64,000 nucleotides of DNA, from NCBI RefSeq assembly GCF_900324465.2, contig NC_046615.1:5155331-5219330 (forward strand), in the 5' to 3' direction. The notes under the pieces were generated by a model. That model ran no database searches and was not told the DNA's origin. It saw nothing but the letters and a program-made list of their open reading frames with translations. Position numbers and translations under genes: made by a program. Origin of the DNA: Anabas testudineus. Taxonomy: Eukaryota; Chordata; Actinopteri; Anabantiformes; Anabantidae. Below are positions 21,291 through 32,431 of this stretch, piece after piece; position 1 is the stretch's first letter; each line of letters begins with the position of its first letter.

Positions 21291-24200
21291 AATGACTTTT
21301 GGAAACCAAAGGGTGTCAAATTATCAAATTATCTCAGCTTTCTTCACAAAGTTCAGCCTGTCAGCTGTATTGTAAAGCAGATCTTTAACAACAACAACAT
21401 AAATATTTTCGTCACAACATCAGAGGAAACCAACCTCATTCAAAGTTTCTGAATTATGACCCCGTCAGATTTCCAGTCATAGGCGAACATTTCTCTGAAC
21501 AGTCTGTTCTGAGAAATAATTTCTACTCGGGGCCCTGATGCTTATAGAGTTTGTGTTGTTGGTGTCTCTGTACAAATGCTGTAAATAGTTGTACTCTTAT
21601 TCTGGTGTCCTCTTATTTACATGGTCTTTATTGGCTTGGCACAGACACAGCTGGTTCAGGCATTGAGTATCTCAATATCCCCTCTTTGATTCAGATTAGA
21701 TTTAAAACTCAGGAGAAGGCATCTGCTCACAAACTCATTAACAGTCACTGGAAAGTTATTATTGTTATTTTGAATCCTAGACCACTCAGTATTGAAACTT
21801 TTCTACATGCAACGCTTAAGGCTGCAAGTACACAGAGCCCTGCTTCTGCTTCGCTTAAACTGCACCCAGAGTAAACACGGGCAGGGAAAACGATAATCCT
21901 ACTTCACATGTGGACCGGAAGGGAGCGCAGATAGAGACGTCGTCATAGAGTGGACAGAATCTTGATTTAGCTTGTTGCTAGATTTGACATGTCCTTGTTT
22001 ACACTAGAGTTACACTAGAGAGAAGTATCTCTTTAGCTCCAGCTTTCCTGTGGCGTGGAGCCAGGAGAGGGTGAATGTTTCTCAGCTTGTTTTTTATTTA
22101 TAAACTGGGAACCCAAAAAGGTACGAAATGTTTGAATTCCAGCAAATAAAGTTTACTTTCCCATTGGGTTCCCAGGTTCAAGGCGTGTCAGAACGATGCC
22201 TGATCAACACACTGTTCCATACTCCTGTTTTGGTTGATCCACATTTCAATAGGGAGACGGATGTATCCATTTATATTCAAGCTACATTCAGATATTTTAC
22301 TATCTCTTGCTTTTGTGCAAGTTAATACAAGGAAAAAAAATAACACAGAACTGTTGAACATTGTGCCTCATCTCCCACCGAGCCTGTCTTTGACTTCTAT
22401 CTCCTCTGTAAAAAGAAATCTCCTTGTACATACGATTTGCATTTGAACTGCATCATTGTACAGTACGTATGTGTGTGCGTGTCACTGAGCATTAGGAACA
22501 AGCTAACATGGTGTTATGGCCGTCTAGATTCATTTTAGTTTTCTTGTTACCTGAAGAAAATGTAAAGTTGGGTTGGGTTTCCTAAAACAAGGATGCTTTT
22601 TTTCAGTTTATTTCCATTTTTCGTTTTGTTTTGTACGTTTCTGTGGGGTGTGCATGTTTTTGCAAACCACCCAGAACAATGTAGACTCTTATAGCCCATC
22701 ATAGTTGCTGTAGAATTGATGATTTGACATATGAGTTTCTGCCAAAAGCAAAAAGGAGCTTCCCAGAAGATGATAGATAGAGGATTTTAATTAAAACCTG
22801 GAGGATAAACCATTTTTCATCTCCCTACACCCTCTGCTGGATTTGAATAAACTGATAATATCCAAAAGAGTTTAGAGCTCTGCTCAACTGGAAGCAGATG
22901 GGTCAAAGATGACTGCCAACAAAGCCAACAGTGAACAGTGAAATCAGGAGACTCCTTTAGGCAAAAATGCTTAATGCTTAATTATTTCGAGGAGGTTTTG
23001 GTAAGCCCAGCCCAGCGTCATAGATGGTCGCTGCTGTGATGATGCATTGTTACTGAGAGACACGCAGAGCGGAGCCGTTAGGTGCTGGGGAGTCAATCTC
23101 ACCCAAACTCAGGTGGACATTTCGCTTTTTTTTTCTTTCTTTTTTTTTTTTTTTAATAGAAAAACAAGTGACAAAACCAGAGTTCTGTGCAGCTTTTAAA
23201 TTTCACCTGTTTTTCTTTCTTTTTCTTTTTTTTTATTACATCAAATGGAGGAATGAGTCATAATCAGATTGATGTAATTTACAGTGGACAGCTTTGGTTC
23301 AGTGTAACAATAATCTCATATTAATGCTTTTAATTGTATTGTCTGTTCTTGGTATCATATGTCCTGTTGCCCATCTCCTTTATTCTCCTCAGAATATTTT
23401 TGTGGACTCATTTTAAGCCCATTTCTGGAAATGGGGCAGTTATACTTAATTAAAAATGTGGAATTCATTGGAATGTGGCGTTTTTATATTTTGAATACTA
23501 TAACTTTGTGTATGAAGAAATATGTAGATTAATTCAGCATGTCCACTGCAAAAGGCAATAACAATACCATGTAGTGCAAAGAGAATGATTAGGTTGACTC
23601 AAAGCTTTGCTCCAGCAAATTCCGTTTGACAGTGTTTGATGATGGTTGTTGAGATGTGCACTCTCTAACAACTCCAATGCAACTTTTGGACTTTTATGAA
23701 ATCAAATGCTCACTGTTATTTGACATCAAAGTTCATTGTCTGTGTGTGCAACCAGGATATGAAAAAAATAATAAAAAATGTGGATGTGAAAAAGATCAGG
23801 AGGTTTTTATTTCAATCTAGAATCTCAAAGTTATATTGAAAATGTGACTTTTGACTTCAGGCATGAACTAAACCTCAACATCTGTTTCATATTTCAGCCT
23901 GTCAGGGTTATTATTATTCGTGTGGAGTTTTATTGTGATAAGGTAAATAGTCTTCTAATGGTATTCTTCCCTATAGAGTTCTTTTGTATTCTGACTCTTC
24001 ACCATCTTGCTTTTATTTCTGAAGCACCACTATATTTATTCAGTAGAAAACAGTAACAAACAATGACAATAAACATTTCCAATCTTGCAACTATGCAGTT
24101 GCGTAACCCTTGGCACCGATGATAAACCCTCGATTAAATGACCAAAGTGATTTTTGAGCCTTTTGCCTGTTGATGTCCTAAAAACTCCACCAAACTCCAC

Positions 24201-24696
24201 TAAATTTCAGCACTTTCACCCATTGGAGGCAGTACTAAATCAAGCCCAAGGTGCTAATGGGGCTGCCAGCTGCAATTGGTTAAAGCCTGTAACCTTAAAT
24301 AAAGAAATAAAGGTAAGAACAGTCTCGTCCCAGATATTAGCATAACAAGCATGGTGTGACAACACAAACACACTTTATAGAGATATGAACTTATGAACCT
24401 AATTTCAGGCCAATCCATAGAATCGTTTTTGAACTGTTCCAGACTTCCCCAGTGCAATGCTGCTAGTATCACTTAAAAAGGGCAACAGCTAAAGTCCAAA
24501 GCACGTGAGATTCTTTTGCATGGACACAAATGAAACCCACGTTATGTTTTGCTGCTGGATTGCTGGTGAATATTTCCACGTTTATATTCAAAAATCAATC
24601 TTACTTCATTAACTAACTATTTTAAAGAAAAAGTGTTCACAAGCGTGGCAGTTCAAAGATCCGGTTTTACTAGAAACATTTTGCCGAGGTTATGTT

Positions 24697-24740
<44 letters not shown>

Positions 24741-25363
24741 ATGGTCCCAGCTGGTTCCCACCTGTGCAGCTAGTTTCCAATTAGGCTTCAGTTGTTGTTC
24801 CTCCAGGGAACAGATAATGCGACCATCCATTTGTGTCTATCCAGCATTAGGAAGAAGGGAACGTCATACGTGAATACAAACAGAAAACAAAAGATCTCCA
24901 CTGTCTTCTCCGTCACCCCAGTCACCTCCAGTCTTTGCTGTCCACTGAGTCAAATGAAAGTCTGAATATATCTACTGCTGTGGTCTCAGACGCACACACG
25001 CATTTACACTTTGGGGTTAAACCAGCTAACCGCATGTACCTATATTGTATATGGGATTTTGATGTAAACATTACAACACAACACACTGTGAAGATTACAC
25101 ATTCAAATATCCAGAGAATGCTCCCTAGTTGTACAATGTACAGAAACACTCTGATGATAAAAGCCTCCATTTTCTGAAGCACATTTGCTCTCAGCCAGTT
25201 CATTTCCCCAGAGATGATCTGCCAGCTTGGATAAAGTCTCCTTTGACTCAAATGTACTTTCGAACATGCCTCAAGCCTTTTAAATTGGCCACAAATCCTG
25301 CATTATGCCCATTTTGTAGTCTCTAGGGCTCTTGCAGATCCCACTAGGACGTGAAGAAAATGA
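21291..25363. other. Intergenic DNA and probable B3GNT9 3'UTR
   Basis: AT-rich sequence with poly(T) tracts near 23125-23155 and 23220-23235 and a (TG)n run at 24698-24737. The part next to 25363 should be the minus-strand 3'UTR of B3GNT9, but its poly(A) site was not fixed. No other gene was recognised. Confidence 0.4.
24698..24737. repeat. (TG)n microsatellite
   Basis: An uninterrupted TG dinucleotide run of about 40 bp. Confidence 0.95.
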
Positions 25364-28300
25364 CTAATGCGTGACAAACACCTGTTTCTCTCCATAGTTT
25401 GTCTCCTCTTCTGTAATCTGTCCCATCTTCCCCCTCCACTTAAAAGGCCTGGATGTCGCGCTGGTTCTGTTGTGGCAGCTAAGTTTAGGATCATGCAGGA
25501 GGTTCCACATCAGCCAGATCTGAGGGACGCTGAGGCTGTGAACAACCATGAGTTCTCGGTAGAAACAGGGGTCAAATGTCTGAAGGTGGGGCGCTGCAGA
25601 AGGTCGGGGGATTCCGAAGGTGCGAAAGCCCTGGTGGCGTGATGGTTTGACATCAATCCGCTGGAGGCACATTCCCAGAAAGACATCATCGATAGGGAAC
25701 AACTCCACCTAGCCAAGAAAAAAGTCAATTTCAGCTCAAAGACCTCTAAAACAGACATGGAAACAAGTAGAGAATGTCCAACTTTTACATAAGTACCTGT
25801 TGACAGGCAGAGCTAAGTCTCCGAGCTGTGTGTCCAGACATAACAAACCCTCCTCCTCCAGCGTAATTTGGATACAAACCCCCTCCATACACGAATTCTG
25901 GCACATAGTACTTAGAACTGCGCCGACGAATGGGTTTAGCATGGATAATAATGTCACCCACAAACAGGTCCTCATCTGGCTTTTGACCTTGTAGCATCTC
26001 TAGTATGTTTTCTATGTTAACATACACATCAGCATCGCCCTTGAAGATGAATCTGCATGAGAAAGAAAAGAGAAGACGCATCAACAAAGGAAAGAGGAAC
26101 AGCAAATTTAGGAATCAAATCAACTTTGCTTATTGCAGCTTTATAAACACTGACTTGACATCAGGACAGCTGTTGTTGACCCATGTCAGAAAATGTGTTT
26201 CCTTCAGTGTTAGGTTAAAGAAGGTGTCCTCAAAGTCCCAGAGCAGAATATCCCTAAAAGTTTCACTCTCGTAGGTCAAAAGTCGATCCCACAGAGGCAG
26301 AGCAGTCTGGTTCCTGGGAACCCCCAGCAGGAAAACAGTACGGATGAAAACACCATTTTGGAAACGTCCCTCCTTACCCCATGTCCGACGCACCACCTAT
26401 AAAAATGTACAGAGAGAAATTATCTGTACATAATAATAACAAACCTGTACTTTAGCAAAATGTTATTTATTCCTACATTGACCAGATGGAGCAATTACAG
26501 CATTCCAACTTTTACACTAGAAAAAGCTGTTGAATGAGACTGGAAATGACTGAGTCTAAACATTAAATATTAATTAGTGCAGCTTTAATTTTTTAGGGTA
26601 GCCATTGTGCCATTTGTTATTGTTTATGCAATAAATTAAGATGCACTGATTCTGATGTGAACATGCATATACATACAATACATACTCATTCATCCAGTGT
26701 TTAAATAAAAATGATAATATATAATTGAATAAATATAAATAAATAAACATGTTTTTTGGTAAAGGAATACAGTAAAGAAACGACGGCACATTTTACCTGA
26801 CGTTTATCAAAATCAGCAGCAATAGATTTCACTGCAATGAGCATATAGGGAGCAGAAGTAGAATCTTTATCTATCCGTCCTCCTGCTCCTCCAATGTGAC
26901 ATTTCTCTGGCTGGTCTATGAGCAGCTTAAAGTTTCTGTTGTCCTTTTGTCTCAGATATCCCTCAAAGTCAAATGGTGGCATCGTGGGAAGGGCACGGCC
27001 AGGGGTTTTGGTCGGCACTGCATTCTTCCGTCGAGACTTAGATTTTCCCTTAGACTTGACCTGAGGTTTGGACTTGGACTGAGGTGCTTTAGAGTTGGAC
27101 TTGGGCTTGCAGGGAGGCAGGTGTGGCTCTGAGGAGCTGGATGGGTACTGCTGATTAGAAGACATGATGTGAGAGATGTGAGGGCAAGGATGTTAGTTTA
27201 AATAAGTGAACAACACTTAAACATAAACACTAACATAGAGTGAGATGCGCTCTGTATATGCCGTATGAATATTCATATGGCACATACAGAGTGGTCTGAT
27301 CCTGCCCTCATCCCACTAATATTAGAAATGAGTACCAGGCTAACAAATGAAAATCTTCTTGCAACATCTTTAGGGCATTTGGTCACACTAGTCCTAGTTG
27401 GTAACTATTGAATCGACCGTCATGGAATTTGGTCCACGTATACACTCAATTATTGGAAAGGTGAGGCCAGTTCCTCTGTTTTTGCTACAGACTGGAAACA
27501 TTTGGGTTTGACATTATCATTTGAACCATTTTTTATGTGAGCAGAAGTATTGGAACATGTCATTGACAGATGTGTTTTGTTTCCCAGCTGTTTCTTATTA
27601 CATTGATTATTCAAACAATAAATGAATGTCTACACTCAGTTTCAGATTTAGGTTATATTTATAGTTAAGAGGTGTAACCAACATGAAAACCAGAGAGCTG
27701 TCTGTGGTTGAAAAACAAGCAACTGCGAAGCTGAGGGAAGATGGAAAATCAATCAGAGCCATTACACAAACACTGAAATGAAATGAAACTAATTGAAATG
27801 TCCCAAAGAAGAAAGAAACCACTGGTGTAACAGACGTTAAATGGGTAGATTAAGGAAGACAACAGCAGCTGACGACAGAAACCCTCACTCAACCCTCCTC
27901 CACCCCATCACCGCCTTATCCTCAAGGGCACTCCAGGCACCCAGTCAATTCCATGTTCCTCTCTCGGCCTCAGGGGTTTGTTCCTATTTCCTGTCCTCGC
28001 TGACCTAGAAGTTGCAAAGCTGCTCTTCTAACTGGGGTCTATCCACCAACCATCTGCTTGAGTTCATGCACTAAATTTTTATAAACACTCTTCCGATCTC
28101 TCCTTATTGAACTAAATATTAAGTCCCATTCACTTTAATCTATTTTAAGTCTGTTCCAATACTTTTGCTCAGATGAAAATGGATGGGTTCAAACAAAAGG
28201 TGCTATCTCTAAAGTAGTGTATCAGATGCAGATGTAAACACCTGGAAATAAAAGGTGAAATGTTGATGTCTTTTCTTTTCATCTCTGTCCATGATGCCAA

Positions 28301-28737
28301 ATCCAAATGTTTTCAGTCTGTAGGAAAAATAAAGGAACTGGTCTCACTGTTCCAAAACCTTTGGACGGGATTGTACATATTTCCCTCTGCATTCCCATCA
28401 AATAGGATCAGGTCCTACCCCTGGAGACTCTTGGCCCACTTTGGCCCTGTTGGTTTCCAGCAGGGTCCGACTGGAGCTGGTAGAGCTGTGGACCTCCAGC
28501 TTCCAGACAGGTCTGTCCCATCCAGAGGACACCACAACCTAAAAACACAGGTTGGAATGACAAATGAATCACAAAACAACTCACACCTATCTACAGTAAA
28601 TGTGGTGCCATGATTTGCTCCATCCTCACCTGGCGGGCATAGAGCAGCAGACAGAAGAGTAGCAGTAGCACTAGGGTGCACATCACATCTCCCTTCGCAT
28701 GGAGGATCCGCCTCAGCGTTACCATCTTCCTCAGCAT
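25364..28737 (-). CDS. b3gnt9: B3GNT9-like beta-1,3-N-acetylglucosaminyltransferase
   Basis: A glycosyltransferase family 31 enzyme of the Golgi, expected to transfer GlcNAc in beta-1,3 linkage. Coding exons (reverse strand): 28630-28737, 28419-28538, 26797-27150, 26155-26396, 25797-26052 and 25364-25708; phases join and give 474 aa. The N-terminus is a short basic tail and one hydrophobic segment (about aa 17-34, [15 protein letters not shown]), typical of a type II membrane protein, then a Ser/Lys-rich stem (aa 40-125). The catalytic part has [28 protein letters not shown], the DxD-type metal site in [10 protein letters not shown] (about aa 280), [11 protein letters not shown] and [36 protein letters not shown] matches human B3GNT9 closely. 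Human B3GNT9 is, from memory, 402 aa in one coding exon and next to C16orf70, which supports the name. The exon 3 acceptor is a tandem CAGCAG. Substrate specificity is inferred. Confidence 0.9.
27250..27291. repeat. 42-nt near-perfect palindrome
   Basis: The sequence from CTCTGTATATGCC to GGCACATACAGAG is an inverted repeat centred on GAATATTC, with two mismatched pairs over 21 bp per arm. It lies in the large B3GNT9 intron between coding exons 2 and 3. It may be the fused tips of a small palindromic element or a hairpin-forming site. Confidence 0.8.
27430..28377 (+). mobile_element. Degraded Tc1-like transposon in a B3GNT9 intron
   Basis: Long, diverged terminal inverted repeats: a left end with GGTGAGGCCAGTTCCTC and CAGACTGGAAACATTTGG, and a right end carrying the reverse complement of similar phrases (CAAATGTTTTCAGTCTGTAG, AAAGGAACTGGTCTCACTG). 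Between them, on the plus strand near 27680-27780, is the start of a Tc1-type transposase ([19 protein letters not shown], then a helix-turn-helix region) that soon meets a TGA stop. The centre is replaced by unrelated sequence and the catalytic part is missing, so the copy is dead. Confidence 0.75.
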
Positions 28738-29736
28738 CTCTGAAATACTTTAGTAAAGACGGCTCAAAGAGTGCATTTGGACGGCACTGCTGCAGGTCAT
28801 CCTGTATCTCACACGGTAGTCAGGGTTAATGCACTCGTAGACGTCAGCCAGTTTGAATTTAGATTTAAAGGCAACTCGAAGAATTTGATGAAGAAACATA
28901 GCAAATTTTCATTCTTCATCTCTCCTGCGTTGCTAAATATCACCTCAGACTTCACATGCTGTCTGTAAAAATATATTCCTGCTTCCTTTCTTTTTTGTGT
29001 GTGATCAAGCATGTGCTGTTGACTAAAACATTGCAAATGACAAATCTGTTTCTTAGAGTGCATGTCGCTCAAATCCCTGGATGGATGTCCACTGTTGCTG
29101 GCTCTATTCTCCGCTTGTCATCAGGCATCAACGGAGGCATCCTGGTACAACAACTGCAACCACAAGCAGCAACAATTAAGAACCAAATTACAAACACTAC
29201 AAGCCAGAAATGACAGAAAAAGTTATCTGAAAGTAAATAGATATAGTAACAGATAATACAGTTTAAATCTTTACTGTTAAAACGATACAGCCTTGTTACT
29301 TGTGTCTCCTTTCTTTTGATTTAATTAAGAAAGTAAACGGGATCTATATAAAAACAGTTTCAAAGTTGTGAGACCTGTTACTGATAAAATAGAAATCTTA
29401 ATGTATGATTATCTGTGTTTGACTTTCATCCCCAGTCCTCTGCGATCAGGAGGGAGTGTCTGTATCTTACGTAAGTAAACATGAGATTACCAACTATTTC
29501 AAAGCACACCGTGTTCAAAGATTTATGTCACTACGAGCAGCTAGTGTTGCTGATAATAACCTGCAGAAATCTCACTTTTTCAGCTGTGTCTGCGCAAAGA
29601 GCGCAAATTCCAGACGTGATCTTTGCGGAGTTGAGAAATTCATTTCACGTTGCACATGTTTAACCTTAATAGCAGCTCTGTCTGTTTTTTTTTTATTTTA
29701 ATTCTTAACTGTATGCAGGGCTCCCTGCAAACTTAC

Positions 29737-29985
29737 CAGACAAAACGGAGAGAGCAGAAGAGCTGAGACTGACCTGAGCTGCAGCGCACGGTCCACTCCG
29801 CACAGTCACACACAAAGTGTCCGTGGGAGGAAAGATCCTGTGAGGAGGCAGATAAAAACAATCAAGATGTTCCGCTGAGTGTGAGGAAAGAAGATGATGA
29901 GACACGAACCCTGTCTCTCTCTCTGTCTGTCTCTCTCTGTCTGTCTGTCTCTGTCTCTGTCTCTCTCTCACTGAGCGTCTTTACG
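29737..29985 (-). promoter_or_regulatory. b3gnt9: B3GNT9 untranslated first exon and promoter region
   Basis: On the minus strand a clean donor (GTCTG followed by GTAAGT) ends a candidate exon at 29737. A matching acceptor (TATTTCAG, then AGATG) lies just before the start codon, so the coding exon would begin at 28739. The exon lies in locally CpG-richer sequence and contains a CT/GTCT-rich tract. The transcription start is not fixed. Confidence 0.5.
29911..29970. repeat. (CT)n/(GTCT)n pyrimidine tract
   Basis: An imperfect CTCTGT/GTCT tract of about 60 bp at the inferred 5' end of B3GNT9, a typical purine/pyrimidine-asymmetric promoter-proximal repeat. Confidence 0.85.
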
Positions 29986-29989
29986 AGCT

Positions 29990-32431
29990 GCAACGTTCAT
30001 GGTGCATTTAAGTGCGGTAGGAAATAGTGTTTAGTTTTCTCATAAAGGATGGGGGGAAAAAATTGAGCAAACCCAAAATTTGTGGGTTTTTAATGTGAGT
30101 ATCTGAACTATGGTCATAACTGGGTCGTCAAAGTTAGGTTGACGGCTGTATGAAAGTCTCAGCTCAGTTAAAACACACAAAGTGACCAATAAGAGAGATA
30201 TCACAACTTTAAATAGAGAGAAATTACAGTTGAACAATCATCAAAAAGCCATAATGACTGCAAACAGTTGAAAATGACCATAAAGAGCCACAGCCCATAG
30301 TTTGTCTGAATTTCTTTCAACTTATACAAAGGTTTTTCAAATTGCAGCACAGAAAATGTGTAGCTCTAATTTTTTCATTTCTTTATTGATAACAATGACA
30401 ATCGTTAGATAACATTAGCATAACACTTCTGTCAGAGTCGTAAATACAATCTGGAAAATAGCTAAACAAAGGGGAATCTGAACGATTTAAAAGACAAACG
30501 CGGGGCACAATATTCTGCAACCTTCCTCTGTTCTAATGGGCCAGAACATTTTAATGAGTCAGTGTCCAGATAAACGAGCTAAGAAGAAACACTTGAAGGC
30601 AGCCTCCTCATTTTTTGGCCTGACCACGTGACTTGAGCTGAAAAGGAGAAACTTCAAGCCAGATGCCAGCACAGCATCTGGAGAGGGTGGAAAAAAGAAG
30701 ACAGGCGAGACACAGACACAGGAATGAGAGTGACTGAAGGTTATAACATGTCTCACCTCTGCCAGGGGGTCTGCAGCTCAGGACTCCAGGTGACACAGAT
30801 TCATCGTGTTCAGTGACCCTCCAGCAGGATGGATATTTTCCAGTGTATCTCTTATTTCTAGGACTGTGACTCCAGTTAGAGGATACAGGAGTTTGAGGCC
30901 ACTTTGTAGGGTGAATAAGAGCAAAAGTGACTCCAATAAATGTATCCAAATGGTTTCAAGCCTTCAAATACAAAACCCTGCCCACTGACTCCAGCCACAG
31001 CAAATTATAGATAAAGTGTCCTGGAGAAAAACACTAAACTGTCAGCTCCTCTAGTGCAGGTACACGCTGGCTCGAGTATTATTACTGTAATAAATGTATG
31101 TAAAGGACCACTTTGACAATGTTTACAATGTCTTTAAGAGCTATCGCACTTACATGACCTTTTGGCTTCAGAGAAACTTGGCAGAAAGTGCAGAATGTAT
31201 TACTGCTCGACAGTTTTAAAGAAACATTCAGACCATGGGACAAAAAGACACTGTGCTGTTTAGATGAGCATTATCCTGATTTTTTATGCACAAAGCTTTC
31301 ATACCGAAATCCAAGCAGAACTAAGTGAACTAAACTAAACAACCAGCTGAGCAGCCAACTGTCTGAATGAAAGCACTCCCTTATGACACAGCAACAAAGT
31401 CAACAGTTACACAATCTTTTAAAACATAATTTAATAACAGTTTCTGCCACAAACACATAGTTACATTTACAATCTGTGCTCAGACTACAAAAAGTAAACA
31501 AGTTAAACACACAGTGTTGGTCCTCTGTGACATTCATCAATTTAAAATTGTTTTCTTTGGCTACAAACACCACACGAACACACAACAGCTGTAAGCAGAG
31601 ACTCGAGCCTGAGCGTCCTCTCACACAGAGCGATATCTGACTGATACGAGTCGATCTGAGGGGAAGCTGCTCTCTCTGTCTCGTTCCAGCTGCCCTCTCT
31701 TTAAACATCACTCTGTCAGCTGAATTAAACAGTCAGGGTGCTGATCCAGCACATGGGCTTTTTCTCCAGACGCTTACATCTTTGCAGAAACAGTTTGGAT
31801 GACTTTTCTGAAGTTTAAACATTTCCTATAACAACGGTGCAACATCACGTGCAACACGTGCACTAAATTGACACAAGGCTTAACTTAATATGTTGGACCT
31901 TTCAGATCAATGACTTAAATGAAATGTTCTAAAGCTTCACTGTGCTCAGATTATCCTTGTTCTAATGAAACAGTTTGAGAAAAGCCTCCACAGCTGAAGA
32001 AATAGTTTAGTCTTTGATGTCGTCTGACTCCTCCATTCATTCTGACAGTTGTTTAGCTAGTTTGCACTAAATCAAGCTCTTCCCAACAGCTGCAGAGCTA
32101 AACCGACATGGTTGACAACTACACCAGTACACAAAGTCTGTGTTTAGCATTATGTTTCTGTGTGCTAGCAGAAATTCACATTTCAAAGAGGTGGTGCCAA
32201 ATGTTGCTGCCACGCTCTTTTCTTTAAAACTAAGTCATGTCAAAAACATGGATTAAGGCTACAACAGTGTCCTCATTACACAGTTATAGTGTCTTCTGCT
32301 CCTCAACTGCGAAACATCCTTGCTGGTCCCACGCTGGAAACAGGTGAAGTCCAGTGTTAGGGTACTTGTTGGTTGTGCTTGTGCGTATCCCTCTTTCTAT
32401 GAAGCTGCTGGTCCATTCTTGAATCCCCCTT
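29990..32431. other. Intergenic DNA between B3GNT9 and BBS2, including the probable BBS2 3'UTR
   Basis: No conserved gene was recognised. A minus-strand open frame at 30608-30949 (113 codons) has no recognisable domain. The part next to 32431 should be the 3'UTR of BBS2, with a possible ATTAAA-type signal near 31425-31430 on the minus strand. In human B3GNT9 is followed by TRADD; nothing like TRADD is visible here. Confidence 0.4.

Noticed and set aside
30608-30949. A 113-codon minus-strand open frame between B3GNT9 and BBS2
   Set aside because: No recognisable domain, and it overlaps another open frame on the same strand. Kept only as unassigned intergenic sequence.
29990-32431. TRADD, the human neighbour of B3GNT9
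   Set aside because: No death-domain or TRADD-like coding sequence could be read in the interval.
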